Below are positions 8,283 to 18,300 of a stretch of DNA of 64,000 bases, in pieces (positions within the stretch are counted from its first letter, which is position 1; the number at the start of each line of letters is the position of its first letter). Source of the DNA: Henriciella algicola (GTDB lineage Bacteria; Pseudomonadota; Alphaproteobacteria; Caulobacterales; Hyphomonadaceae); NCBI RefSeq assembly GCF_003576245.1, contig NZ_QWGA01000006.1, positions 124,001 to 188,000 on the forward strand, given 5' to 3'. Below the pieces are notes generated by a model. That model was not told the DNA's origin. It did no database searches and worked only from the letters and a program-made list of their open reading frames with translations. Position numbers and translations under genes: made by a program.

Positions 8283-10550
8283 ATGCGATTGAGCTATCTG
8301 CTGGCCAGCGCCGCAAGTGCTGCCCTCCTGACAGGGTGCACGTCTCCTTCCGGACAGACCGAACAGAGCGATAATACAATGACCGAATCTGCAGCTGACA
8401 CGCAGACCGCAACCGATGCACGCGCCGAGACCCCGCCAATGGCAAAGCGCGTCCCTGTAGAGATCGAACAGGTCGGGCGTACGCGGACCGACAATTATCA
8501 ATGGATGAAGGACGAGAACTGGCAGCAGGTCATGCGAGACCCGTCAGTTCTGCGCGAAGACATCCGTGAGTATCTCGAGGCCGAAAACGCCTACACGAAA
8601 GCCTCGCTGGAAGACCCAACCGAAGCGCTGCGTGAGACGCTGCTGGCGGAAATGCGCGGGCGTATCAAGGAGGATGACAGCTCCGTCCCCTCCAAAGACG
8701 GGCCATATGCCTATTATGTGCGCTACCGCGAAGGCGGTGAGTATCCGATCTTTGCGCGCAAGCCTGCCGAACAGGCCTTCGAGGATGATGCACCGGAAAC
8801 CGTGCTGTTCGACGGCGACAAGGAAGCAGAGGGCAAGTCCTACTTTTCGATCCGCGGGCTGGAGCAGTCGCCTGACCACAAGCTGCTGGCCTCGGCGATC
8901 GATACGCAGGGCAGCGAATATTACACGATTGCCGTGCGCAATATCGAAACCGGCGAAGCCGTGGGCGCGCCGATCGAAGGCACCTATGGCAGCTTTGAGT
9001 GGGGCGCTGATTCCAACCTGCTCTACTGGGTGGAGCGCGATGACAATGGCCGCCCGACGGCCGTCTTCCAGCGCGATCTCACCACCGGCGAGGACGTCGA
9101 GATCTACCGCGAAGAAGACCCTGGCTTCTTTGTCGGAGTGAGCAAGTCCGAGTCGGAAGAGTTCATCTTCATCGAGACCGGCGGCCACACCTCTGGCGAG
9201 GTCTGGTTCTTCCCGGCCGATGCGGCGAGCCCGGAGCCAAAACTCGTCGCGCCTCGCAAGGAAGACGAGGAATATGACGTAACGCACTGGAATGGCGCAT
9301 TTTATATCCTCACCAATGCTGATGGCGCCGTCGACTTCAAGGTCGTCAAAGCGCCGATCGAAAATCCGGGACGCGAGAACTGGCAAGACGTGATCGCGCA
9401 CCGCCCAGGCACGCTGGTGCTCGGCCTTGATCCTTACAAGGATCATCTTGTGCGGCTGGAGCGGGCAAACGCCCTGCCCCGCATTGTAGTGCGTGAGCGC
9501 GAGAGTGGCGACGAGCATACGATCGCGATGGATGAGAGCGCTTATGATCTTGGACTTGGGTCGGGTGAGTATGACTCGACCGTGATGCGGTACGACTATG
9601 CCTCACCGGCCAGCCCAAGTCAGGTCTTCGACTATGACATGGCGACGCGCGAGCGCACCTTGCGCAAGACGCGCGAAGTGCCGTCTGGCCACAATGCAGA
9701 GGATTACGCGGTCGAGCGCCTCATGGTCCCGGCCTGGGATGGCGAAGAAATTCCTGTCACCATCCTTCGCCGCGCCGACACGCCAGTCGATGGGACCGCG
9801 CCGCTGCTGCTCTATGGCTATGGCTCCTACGGGATCACCATTCCGGCGAGCTTCTCGACCTCTCGCCTGTCGCTGGTCGATCGCGGCTTCATCTATGCCA
9901 TCGCCCATATCCGCGGCTCTCAGGCCAAGGGGTATCAGTGGTATCTGGACGGCAAGCTGGAAAAGAAGACCAATACGTTCAAGGACTATGTCTCTGCCGG
10001 GCGTTACCTGGTTGAAAACGGCTATGGCGCGGAAGGCCGCGTTGTCGGTCATGGTGGGTCCGCTGGCGGACTTCTGATGGGCGCAGCCGCAAACATGGAT
10101 CCGGAGCTATTCGGCGGCATTATCGCGGCGGTGCCATTCGTCGATGTCATCAACACGATGTCGGACGACACCCTGCCCCTGACACCGCCTGAATGGCCCG
10201 AATGGGGCAACCCGATCACGGATGCCGAGGCGTATGACACGATCCTGGCCTACAGCCCGTACGACAATGTCGGCGACAAGGATTATCCGGCGATGCTGAT
10301 CACCGGCGGCCTTTCGGATCCGCGCGTCACCTATTGGGAGCCTTCGAAATGGGCGGCACAGCTTCGCTACGAAGCGCCGAATGCAGGGCCTTACTATCTG
10401 CGCATCAACATGGATGCAGGACATGGCGGCTCAACGGGCCGGTTCGAGGGGCTGAAAGAGACAGCCATCGAGTACGCTTTTGCACTCGCCAGCGTCGGAC
10501 TTGTCGACGGTTACGACATTTCCCGCGACGAGACGTCCGCAAACGAATAG
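8283..10550 (+). CDS. Lipoprotein prolyl-oligopeptidase family peptidase (S9A, oligopeptidase B-like)
   Basis: 755 residues. Residues 1-19 end in the lipobox LLTGC, so it is predicted to be an exported lipoprotein, followed by a Thr/Ala-rich spacer. The beta-propeller region (about 60-480) starts with PVEIEQVGRTRTDNYQWMKD. The alpha/beta-hydrolase domain carries the triad Ser593 (HGGSAGG), Asp679 (LSDPRV) and His714 (DAGHGG). The block ending EWGNP and AYSPYDNV is characteristic of oligopeptidase B/protease II, which cleaves short peptides after Arg or Lys. Cytosolic homologues lack the lipoprotein signal, so this one probably acts in the periplasm or at the outer membrane on peptide nutrients. 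A terminator follows at 10572. Confidence 0.93.
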   Translation: MRLSYLLASAASAALLTGCTSPSGQTEQSDNTMTESAADTQTATDARAETPPMAKRVPVEIEQVGRTRTDNYQWMKDENWQQVMRDPSVLREDIREYLEAENAYTKASLEDPTEALRETLLAEMRGRIKEDDSSVPSKDGPYAYYVRYREGGEYPIFARKPAEQAFEDDAPETVLFDGDKEAEGKSYFSIRGLEQSPDHKLLASAIDTQGSEYYTIAVRNIETGEAVGAPIEGTYGSFEWGADSNLLYWVERDDNGRPTAVFQRDLTTGEDVEIYREEDPGFFVGVSKSESEEFIFIETGGHTSGEVWFFPADAASPEPKLVAPRKEDEEYDVTHWNGAFYILTNADGAVDFKVVKAPIENPGRENWQDVIAHRPGTLVLGLDPYKDHLVRLERANALPRIVVRERESGDEHTIAMDESAYDLGLGSGEYDSTVMRYDYASPASPSQVFDYDMATRERTLRKTREVPSGHNAEDYAVERLMVPAWDGEEIPVTILRRADTPVDGTAPLLLYGYGSYGITIPASFSTSRLSLVDRGFIYAIAHIRGSQAKGYQWYLDGKLEKKTNTFKDYVSAGRYLVENGYGAEGRVVGHGGSAGGLLMGAAANMDPELFGGIIAAVPFVDVINTMSDDTLPLTPPEWPEWGNPITDAEAYDTILAYSPYDNVGDKDYPAMLITGGLSDPRVTYWEPSKWAAQLRYEAPNAGPYYLRINMDAGHGGSTGRFEGLKETAIEYAFALASVGLVDGYDISRDETSANE

Positions 10551-10571
10551 CCCACCGCTAAACCGAAAAAG

Positions 10572-10608
10572 AAAACGCCGGCCCCTTCGCGGGAGCCGGC
10601 GTTTTTTT
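10572..10608 (+). terminator. Rho-independent terminator of the oligopeptidase gene
   Basis: Stem AAAACGCCGGC / GCCGGCGTTTT (10572-10582 and 10595-10605) with a 12-nt loop, followed by further T residues to 10608. It starts 22 nt after the stop codon. Confidence 0.93.
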
Positions 10609-10678
10609 ATGCCTGTTGCGAACGGAGCCGCGCGGTCCCACTGGTCGAGAGCGCAATGCTTTATAGCCGCCAACGAAA

Positions 10679-10704
10679 ATGGCCCGGCATCGCTGCCGGG
10701 CCAT
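10679..10704 (-). terminator. Rho-independent terminator of the OmpA-like gene
   Basis: 11-bp perfect stem ATGGCCCGGCA / TGCCGGGCCAT with a 4-nt loop. On the minus strand it is followed by a short T run. It lies about 30 nt beyond the stop codon of the OmpA-like gene. Confidence 0.88.
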
Positions 10705-10735
10705 CATCGATTTCTGAGGTCAGATCAGACCGTTC

Positions 10736-11947
10736 TTAGCGAACGATGATCGTGACTTCCGAACGACGGTTCAGAGGCTCACGCACACCGTCAGCGGTCT
10801 GCTTGGCCAGGTCGTTCTCACCGCGGCCTTCCGTGGCGATCATGCTGGACGGGATGCCACGCTCGTTAAGAGCAGTTGCAACCGCTGCAGCGCGACGCTC
10901 GGAGAGACGTGCGTTGTAGGACTGTGCACCGGACGTGTCGGTGTGGCCGACGATCGTCACAGAGTTCGCAGCACACTCTTGGCGGCTACGGATGTTCGCC
11001 ACAGCCTGGTCGATCACAGCCGAAGCCTGGCTGGTGATGTTCGACTTGTCCCACTCGAAGTAGACCACGAACGCCTGGTTCAGCGTCGAGCACGACGGTG
11101 GTGGTGGCGGTGGTGGTGGTGGTGGAGGCGGTGGTGGTGGCGGAGGTGGCGGTGGTGGTGGTGGCGGTGGTGGTGGCGGCGGTGGCGGTGGAGCCGCTGG
11201 TGCCGCAAACTGATACCGCAGACCAACCGTCACGGAGTGATCTTCGTATTCGCCGCTGTAAGGAACTGGCTGACCGAGCGGTGCGCGGCCATCGAAGTTC
11301 AGGTCATCGACGAAGAAGTACTTGTAGCCGAGGTCAAGCGTGAGCTGCTCGGTGAGGCCGTAGCCGATACCGCCGAGGAGTTGGTACGCCATGCCGGTGT
11401 CGTCGTCGTTGAAGCCGTTGGCGTCGAACGTCTGAACGCCGCCTGCGGTGACAACGCCAGCGCGCAGGTTGGTTGCGCGAGCGTCAACCTTTGCGAGACC
11501 GATACCAGCACCGAGGTATGGCTGGACAGCGCCTGCTGGGTTGAAGTCGTACAGAGCGTTGAACATCAGGTCATAGACCGCGACGTCGCCGTCACCACCA
11601 ACAGCATAACCACCATTGGTCAGCGGCGGGAGGTTCAGGATGCTTGCACCGGTGATCGTGGTGGAAGGCTCAAGCTGGCCACCGCGGTAACCGAAGGTCG
11701 ATTCCAGACGGAAGCCGTTGCCGAAGCCGTAACCCAGACCGATCTGGGCGCCGAGCAGGCCGTCGCCGTCGAGTTCCTGATCGCCACCGAGCGCGAAAGG
11801 CGCGTTGGTCGGCGGATCAGAGTCAAGCTCACCGTCGAAGCTGTAGCCCAGATCGGCACGGCCGTACCAGCCGTCCTGAGCGTTAGCGACAGACATTGCA
11901 GACGCCAAGGCGGCCGCGGCTGTCGCGCACATAAGAGTTCTTTTCAT
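10736..11947 (-). CDS. OmpA family outer-membrane protein with a polyproline linker
   Basis: 403 residues from the second of two in-frame ATGs (11947), which is better spaced from AGGGG than the first (11953). Signal peptide MKRTLMCATAAAALASAMSVANA. Residues about 23-250 form an eight-stranded OmpA/OprF-type barrel (GWYGRADLGYSFDGEL at the start, TVGLRYQF at the end). Then come 32 uninterrupted prolines encoded at 11096-11191. The C-terminal OmpA/MotB domain (about 290-403) contains VTIVGHTDTSG, the LSERRA helix and NRRSEV, which bind diaminopimelate of peptidoglycan. The linker would hold the barrel well away from the cell wall. It is a single gene with its own terminator and a long AT-richer leader upstream. 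Confidence 0.94.
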   Translation of the reverse strand: MKRTLMCATAAAALASAMSVANAQDGWYGRADLGYSFDGELDSDPPTNAPFALGGDQELDGDGLLGAQIGLGYGFGNGFRLESTFGYRGGQLEPSTTITGASILNLPPLTNGGYAVGGDGDVAVYDLMFNALYDFNPAGAVQPYLGAGIGLAKVDARATNLRAGVVTAGGVQTFDANGFNDDDTGMAYQLLGGIGYGLTEQLTLDLGYKYFFVDDLNFDGRAPLGQPVPYSGEYEDHSVTVGLRYQFAAPAAPPPPPPPPPPPPPPPPPPPPPPPPPPPPPPPPSCSTLNQAFVVYFEWDKSNITSQASAVIDQAVANIRSRQECAANSVTIVGHTDTSGAQSYNARLSERRAAAVATALNERGIPSSMIATEGRGENDLAKQTADGVREPLNRRSEVTIIVR

Positions 11948-12214
11948 ACTCATCCCCTATTGTGAGCCGTATGGGCACTATTACCCACCGACCGCAGAGA
12001 CTAAACGGACCATTCCGTGTGCATACTCACCTAGAGCAAGTTCGTTCCGTAGACGAGTGTACAAAGATGGAAAATAGTTGAAACTTCGCGTTTTTTCTAG
12101 CAGGCGCGGCGTAAATGCAACATTTTTTCTTGTCTGACAGCTACCTGCCAGAAGTTTGCCAGATTACGGTCACATTTGAGCAACCGAGCGCGAGATTATC
12201 GAATCAGGGGGGAA
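11948..12214. other. Intergenic region upstream of the OmpA-like gene
   Basis: About 267 nt without a gene, more AT-rich than its surroundings (for example the T-rich stretches near 12095 and 12120-12130). It must hold the promoter and leader of the OmpA-like gene and any tRNA-His 3' trailer signal. I see no convincing coding frame, tandem repeat or strong hairpin in it. Confidence 0.5.
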
Positions 12215-12291
12215 TGGTACCGCCTCTCCGGCTTGAACGGAGGACCTCTGGTTCCACAAACCAGCGCTCTAACCAACTGAGCTAAGGCGGC
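12215..12291 (-). tRNA. tRNA-His (GTG anticodon)
   Basis: On the minus strand the sequence folds as a complete cloverleaf. The acceptor stem is GCCGCCT/AGGCGGT with a G1-U72 wobble, the D arm is AGCTCAGTTGGTTAGAGC, the anticodon stem-loop is CTGGT-TTGTGGA-ACCAG, and the T loop is TTCAAGC. The discriminator is A73 and the 3' CCA is encoded (12215-12217). The base before G1 is T, so no G-1 is encoded. That matches the divergent tRNA-His known from most alphaproteobacteria, whose HisRS reads the anticodon and the 72/73 positions in place of G-1. Confidence 0.96.
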
Positions 12292-12365
12292 ACGTCGGAC
12301 GCACATACGCTCAAGCGGCCTTGCGTTCAAGCCGCTTTCCCGACTCTGATGCAGTCGCCTCTTTC

Positions 12366-13877
12366 CTATTCCGCCGCAAGTGGCTGAGGCGCGACCTCCA
12401 TCGGTGTTTTGAATGCCGCATCCCCCGGTTTTCGATAGCGCAGGATGCCATCGTCGAGCCGTGCGCGGCCGATCTCGAATATATCCTGCACATAGTTCTG
12501 GTTGAGCCGCCACGGCGCTTCCTGGCCCTGCTTCGGAAGACGGTGGAGCGCGCGGGTCACATAGCCGGACGAGAAATCGAGCCACGGCGCATCGCCGGGG
12601 TGCTGGTCGGCGATCGGGCGCACTTCAACGGCACCGGTCCTGTCCATATGCCGGATGAGACGCGAGACGAACTTGGCAATGAGATCGGCCTTCAGCGTCC
12701 ATGATGCATTCGTGTAGCCGAAGGTCACGACGAGGTTGGGGATATTGTTGAACATGATCCCGCGATAGCCGTGAAGGCTGGATGGTTCGACGGGTTTGCC
12801 ATCAACGAACACATCCGCGCCGCCCATGAACTCTAGCTGCAGGCCGGTTGCAGACACGACAATATCTGCGTCGAGCGCCTCGCCTGAGGCAAGCTTGATC
12901 CCGCTCTCTGTGAAGGTCTCGATATTGTCGGTGACCACGCTCGCCTCTCCATCCTTTATGGATTTGAAGAGGTCGCCATCGGGCACGAGACAGAGGCGCT
13001 GGTCCCACGGGTTATAGCTGGGCGTGAAATGCGTTTCGACATCGAAATCGGCGCCAAGCTCTTCCTGGGCCATGCCGACGATGCGCTCTTTCACTTTCTC
13101 AGGGCGCCGACGGGCGAGCCTGAAGAAGAGCATCTGCAGCAGCGTATTCTTCCAGCGGGTCAGACCATAGGCTGTCTTCGCTGGAAGGATTCTGCGCAGG
13201 CCAAGGGCGACCTTATCCTCTGCCGGGCGGGAGACGATATAGGTCGGCGAACGCTGCAGCATGGTCACATGCGCGGCCTTTTTCGCCATCTCTGGCACCA
13301 GCGTGACGGCAGTCGCGCCAGAGCCGATTACGACGACTTTCTTGTCGCTATAGTCCAGGTCTTCCGGCCAGGCTTGCGGGTGAATGACCTGCCCCTTGAA
13401 GGACGCTTCGCCCGGGAAATCCGGTTTGTAGCCGCCCTCATAGGAATAGTAGCCTGCGCACATGTGCAGCATCCGGCAAGTGAGCGTCCGCTCGACGCCC
13501 GCCGCCTTGTCCTCAACCTTCAGTGACCAGAGCGCGGCACCAGAATCCCAGCGCGCTTCGCGCACGAGGTGTTCGAATTTTATCCTGCGATCGATGCCGT
13601 TCTCGGATGCCGTTTCGCGGACATAGTTCAGGATAGACGGGCCGTCGGCGATGGCCTTTCGCTCTTTCCAAGGTTTGAAGTCGTAGCCCAGCGTATGCAT
13701 GTCGCTGTCAGAGCGGATGCCGGGATATCGGAAAAGGTCCCACGTCCCGCCAATTGCCTTGCGGCCTTCGAGTATGGCGTAGGTTTTGCCGGGACAGCGT
13801 TCCTGAAGATAATAGGCAGCGCCGATGCCGGACAAACCTGCGCCAACGATGAGAACGTCGAAATCAGGATTTGCCAT
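12366..13877 (-). CDS. Flavin-binding monooxygenase, Baeyer-Villiger type (EthA-like)
   Basis: 503 residues. The N-terminal FAD-binding Rossmann motif is VGAGLSGIGAAYYL (about 11-24), followed by GGTWDLFRYPG. The Baeyer-Villiger fingerprint FxGxxxHxxxWP appears as FKGQVIHPQAWP at about residue 160. The NADPH-binding Rossmann motif is VIGSGATA (about 180-187). These enzymes use NADPH and oxygen to turn ketones into esters, or to oxidise sulfur compounds; EthA of mycobacteria is the known relative. The gene has its own ATG at 13877. It lies downstream of the RND efflux operon on the same strand (39-nt gap), so read-through is possible. The substrate is unknown. Confidence 0.9.
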   Translation of the reverse strand: MANPDFDVLIVGAGLSGIGAAYYLQERCPGKTYAILEGRKAIGGTWDLFRYPGIRSDSDMHTLGYDFKPWKERKAIADGPSILNYVRETASENGIDRRIKFEHLVREARWDSGAALWSLKVEDKAAGVERTLTCRMLHMCAGYYSYEGGYKPDFPGEASFKGQVIHPQAWPEDLDYSDKKVVVIGSGATAVTLVPEMAKKAAHVTMLQRSPTYIVSRPAEDKVALGLRRILPAKTAYGLTRWKNTLLQMLFFRLARRRPEKVKERIVGMAQEELGADFDVETHFTPSYNPWDQRLCLVPDGDLFKSIKDGEASVVTDNIETFTESGIKLASGEALDADIVVSATGLQLEFMGGADVFVDGKPVEPSSLHGYRGIMFNNIPNLVVTFGYTNASWTLKADLIAKFVSRLIRHMDRTGAVEVRPIADQHPGDAPWLDFSSGYVTRALHRLPKQGQEAPWRLNQNYVQDIFEIGRARLDDGILRYRKPGDAAFKTPMEVAPQPLAAE

Positions 13878-13916
13878 TCTCGGAGAGAACCGCGAATCCG
13901 CTCGCCTGTCCAGATA

Positions 13917-15347
13917 TTATGACTCAGGCGTCAGGTTTTCGCCGTCCGCCTCTACCTCATCGCGAGGCCATGCGCCGAGCGCACGGTAGACCGCAATGGA
14001 GTTGAGGCTGCGCACCAGATTTGCGCGGATGAGCTGCTGGCGGGCATCGTAATAGAGCTGCTGGGAATCGAGGACCGAGAGATAGTCATCCACGCCGACG
14101 CGGAAGCGTTCCTCGGAAAGATCCCGCGTGATTTCAGTGTCTTCCACCAGCCTGATCAGCGCATCGACACGCTGATCGATCGTGCGGCGGACAGCCAGGG
14201 CGTCAGCCGTGTCGCGGAAGGCGAACTGGATCGCCTGCTCATAGTTGGCGACGGCAAGCTGTTCCTGTGCGCGGCGAACATCGAGATTGGCCTGGCGCGC
14301 GCCTGCATCAAAGATTGGCAGCGAGATGGACGGGCCGAAGGACCAGCCGAGCGTGCCGTCGAAGAGGTCGCCCAGCTCATCGCTGGAATAGCCCACCTGC
14401 CCCGTCAGGGAGATGATCGGGAAGAAGGCAGCGCGCGCCGCAGCGATATTGGCATTGGCGGCCATGAGCTGGCGCTCTGCCGACTGCACATCCGGGCGCG
14501 ACAGGAGGACGAGCGACGACTGGCCAATCGGGATTTCTTCGGCGAGCGGCGTCGGGTCGAGCTTAGCTGCGCCGAGCGTGCCTGCGGGAAGGTCTGTACC
14601 AACCGCGAGGCGGAGGGCGTTGAGGTCCTGTTCGACCTGCGCGGAGAATTCAGCTGCCTGAGCGCGTGCAGTCTCCACACTGGCGGAAGCGCGGCGGACA
14701 TCGAGTTCTGTCGCGATGCCGGCGTTGAAAAGCTCCTGCGTGAGGTTCAGCGATTCCGACTGCACATCGACCGTATCCTCGGCGAGCGCGAGCAGCGCCT
14801 TGTCAGCGGCGAGCTGCATCCAGATCTCACCGACCGTGGCAGCGATCGCGATCTTGGCGGCGCGCTCCCCCTCTGCGGAAGCCAGATAGCTCTGCAGGGC
14901 GGCCTCATTCAGAGAGGCGACGCGGCCGAAGAGGTCGAGCTCATAGGCGGTGATGCCGATGCTGGCGGCGGCATTGTCGAAATTGCCTGCGCCGCCATTA
15001 TTGCTGCCAATCGTGCCGCCTTCGGTGAAGCCGCCATTGGCGGTGACGGTCGGCAGGCGCTGGGCGCGAGTAATGCCGAATTGCGCGCGGGCGAGCTGTA
15101 CATTGGCTGCGGCGATCCGCAGGTCGCGGTTCTCAGCGAGAGACAGGCGAACCAGTTCGCGCAGTTCCTCGGAGATGAAGACGTCCTGCCAGTAGAGCGG
15201 CTCTACCCGTTCGCCGTCAGCATCTGTCACCGGCAAGGCGTCCGGGATCGGCGCGGCCGGTTGCTCATAGGGCTGCGAGATCATGGCACAGCCACTGAGC
15301 GCAGCGGCCGCCACAGCGCCGAGGATCATACGTTTCGTCGAGATCAT
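13917..15347 (-). CDS. RND efflux outer-membrane factor (NodT/OprM family lipoprotein)
   Basis: 476 residues. A lipoprotein signal ends at LSGC (about residue 20), followed by the family start PYEQPAAPIPDA. Two long alpha-helical repeats typical of TolC-type channels are visible (LRIAAANVQLARAQFGITRA and LRLVEDTEITRDLSEERFRVG). A second OMF signature is LSRPDVQSAERQL. It forms the outer-membrane duct of the tripartite pump. Its ATG overlaps the stop of the pump gene by 4 nt, implying translational coupling. Confidence 0.94.
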   Translation of the reverse strand: MISTKRMILGAVAAAALSGCAMISQPYEQPAAPIPDALPVTDADGERVEPLYWQDVFISEELRELVRLSLAENRDLRIAAANVQLARAQFGITRAQRLPTVTANGGFTEGGTIGSNNGGAGNFDNAAASIGITAYELDLFGRVASLNEAALQSYLASAEGERAAKIAIAATVGEIWMQLAADKALLALAEDTVDVQSESLNLTQELFNAGIATELDVRRASASVETARAQAAEFSAQVEQDLNALRLAVGTDLPAGTLGAAKLDPTPLAEEIPIGQSSLVLLSRPDVQSAERQLMAANANIAAARAAFFPIISLTGQVGYSSDELGDLFDGTLGWSFGPSISLPIFDAGARQANLDVRRAQEQLAVANYEQAIQFAFRDTADALAVRRTIDQRVDALIRLVEDTEITRDLSEERFRVGVDDYLSVLDSQQLYYDARQQLIRANLVRSLNSIAVYRALGAWPRDEVEADGENLTPES

Positions 15348-18300
15348 GCGACGGCTTCCTTGTTACCAGGTTGGGTCAGAGGCTTCTGGCCGGTGAGCTT
15401 GCGGATCATCACGTAGAAGAGCGGCGCAAACAGAAGGCCGAGGATCACCGAGACGACCAGGCCGCCGAGGACGGCCGTACCGATGGCCTGGCGACCAGCT
15501 GCACCCGCGCCGGTGCTGAGCGCAAGCGGCAGCACACCGAAGCCGAAGGCGAAACTCGTCATCAGGATCGGGCGAAGGCGCATGCGGACCGCCTGGGACA
15601 CGGCCTCGAAGAGCTCAACGCCCTGTTGCTCGAGGTTGCGGGCAAACTCGATGATGAGAATGGCGTTCTTCGAGGCGAGGCCGACCGTGGTCAGCAGGGC
15701 CACCTGGAAGAAGATGTCATTGTCGAGCCCGCGAAGGTGGGCAGCGAGGACTGCACCCGCCACGCCGAGCGGCGCTGTCAGGAGAACGGCAACCGGGACG
15801 GTCCAGCTCTCATAGAGGGCGGCAAGGCAGAGGAACACGAACAGGATCGACATGATGTAGAGAAGCGTCGCCTGGTTCCCGGCTTCGCGCTCCTGCGCAC
15901 TGATGCCTGTCCATTCCATGTCGAGGCCTTGCGGCAGCTGATCGACGAGCGCTTCCATCTGGTCCATCGCGACACCTGAGCTGACGCCCGGTGCTGGCGA
16001 GCCCTGAATGTTCAGCGCAGGCAGGCCGTTATAGCGCTGCAGTTGCGGCGAGCCATAGGTCCAGCCTGTCGTCACAACTTCCTCCAGCGGCGTCATTTCG
16101 CTCGAAGTATTGCGAATGTACCAGCCGCCAAGATCATCAGGCTGCATGCGGTTGTCCGCTTCGCCCTGAACATAGACCCGCTTGATGCGGCCACGGTCGA
16201 GGAAGTCGTTGACATAGGTGCCGCCGAACGCCGTCGAGAGAAGACCCGTGATGCCGGAGACATCAACGCCGAGGGCCTGCGCCTTCTGATAGTCGATATC
16301 GATGTTGAATTGCGGACCGTCTGCCTGGCCGTTTGGGCGCACGCCGGTCAGCTCTGCGCTCTGATTGGCCATGCCGAGAAGCTGGCCCTGCGCCTGAACA
16401 AGCGCGTCATGGCCAACACCGCCAGCATCCTGGAGGTACATGTCGAAGCCTGACGAGTTACCAAGCTGCGGGATGGGCGGCGGGACGATCGCGAAGATCT
16501 GGGCTTCGGTGCCTTGCGCAAAGTTACCGCTGGCAGCGCCTGCGATTTCCATTGCGGATTCGCCCGGACCGCCGCGCTCAGACCAGTCAACGAGTGCGCC
16601 GAAGGCGATGCCGTTATTCTGGCCCTGCCCTGCAAAGCTGAAGCCTGCGAGCGTGAAGAGACCCTTGATGTTCTCGCCCTGCGCGCCGCGATAATACTCG
16701 CCGACGGAGTCCATGACCTCGGTGGTGCGCTCAAGGCTGGAACCCGGTGGCAGCTGAACGAGGGTAATGAACTGGCCCTGGTCTTCCTGTGGCAGGAAGG
16801 AGGATGGCAGACGGACAAAGCCTGCAGCCATCACAGCCACGATCACCGCGAAGACACCAGCAAAGATCCAGCGGCGGCGAAGGATGCGGTCGACGACCTT
16901 TCCATAGCCGTCACGCATCCGGTCAAAGCCATTGTTGAACCAGATTGCCGGCTTCTGGAGCATGCCAGGTGCCTTCTCATGGTTCGGCTTTTTCAGGATG
17001 GTCGCACAAAGCGCTGGCGACAGGATCAGGGCGATCAGGAGAGACAGCGCCATTGCCGAGACGATGGTCACCGAGAACTGGCGATAGATGAGACCCGCAG
17101 AGCCTGGGAAGAAGGCCATCGGAATGAAGACGGCCGACAGGGTCACGACGATACCAATAAGGGCGCCGGTGATCTGGCTCATCGACTTACGGGTGGCTTC
17201 GACCGGGCCGAGCCCCTCTTCTTCCATGACGCGTTCGACGTTCTCAACAACCACAATAGCGTCATCCACGATGAGACCGATGGCGAGCACCATGGCGAAC
17301 ATGGTCAGCGTGTTGATCGAGAAGCCGAGCGTCAGAAGGCCAACCATGACGCCGAGCAGAACCACAGGCACCGCGATCATCGGGATGAAGGAGGCGCGCA
17401 GGCTCTGCAGGAAGACGAAGATGACGAGGAAGACGAGGACAACCGCTTCGATCAGCGTCTTCTGGACTTCATGAATGGAGGTTTCGATGAACGGGGTCGT
17501 GTCCACCGGGAAGGCATATTCGATGTCTTGCGGGAAGGCCTGCGAGAGGCGTTCGACCTCTGCCTTGACCGCCTCAGCCGTTTCCAGGGCGTTGGCGCCG
17601 GTCGCAAGCGAGACACCGAAGCCGGAAGATGGCTGGCCGTTGAATTTCGAATTGAAGGCGTAGTTCTCTGCGCCAAGCTCCACCGTGCCGACATCACCGA
17701 GGCGGACCGAGCCACCTTCTGGCGTGGTCCGGATGAGAAGCTCCCGGAATTCTTCCGGCGTGTTCAGAAGCGATTGGAGCGTAACCGTCGCGTTGATTTC
17801 CTGACCCGCAACAGATGGCGCGCCGCCAAGGGCACCGGCAGAAACCTGCGTATTTTGTGCGCGGATCGCTGCGATGACATCTGAGGGAACGAGATCAAAC
17901 TGAACCAGCTTGTCCGGGTCGAGCCAGATCCGCATCGCGTATTGTGAGCCGAATTGCTGCACGCGGCCAACGCCATCAACGCGGCTGATGGAGTCGTACA
18001 TGTTGGAGCGGACATAGTCGCCGAGGTCAGTCTGGTCGTAAGTGGCGTTTGGCGAATAGAGCGCGGTAATCAGGAGGAAGCCCGTGCTCGCCTTGTCGAC
18101 GGTCACGCCCTGACGCTGCACAGGCTCTGGCAGGAGCGGCGTTGCGAGCGAGAGCTTGTTCTGGACCTGGACCTGCGCGATGTCCGGGTCGGTCCCCGTC
18201 TCGAAGGTCAGCGTGACAGAGGCCTGACCGGATGAGCTGGACGAGGACGAGATGTAATCGAGGCCATCAAGGCCCGTCATCTGCTGTTCGATGACTTGGG

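Noticed and set aside
10943-11965. Long plus-strand frame (340 residues, Arg/Trp-rich) and a Val/Ala-repeat frame over the OmpA-like gene
   Set aside because: Both are shadows of the proline codon run and barrel coding on the minus strand, which has signal peptide, OmpA domain and terminator.
17095-17890. Long Asp/Arg/His-rich plus-strand frames over the first RND pump gene
   Set aside because: Antisense shadows of transmembrane coding; the pump frame is complete with all RND motifs.
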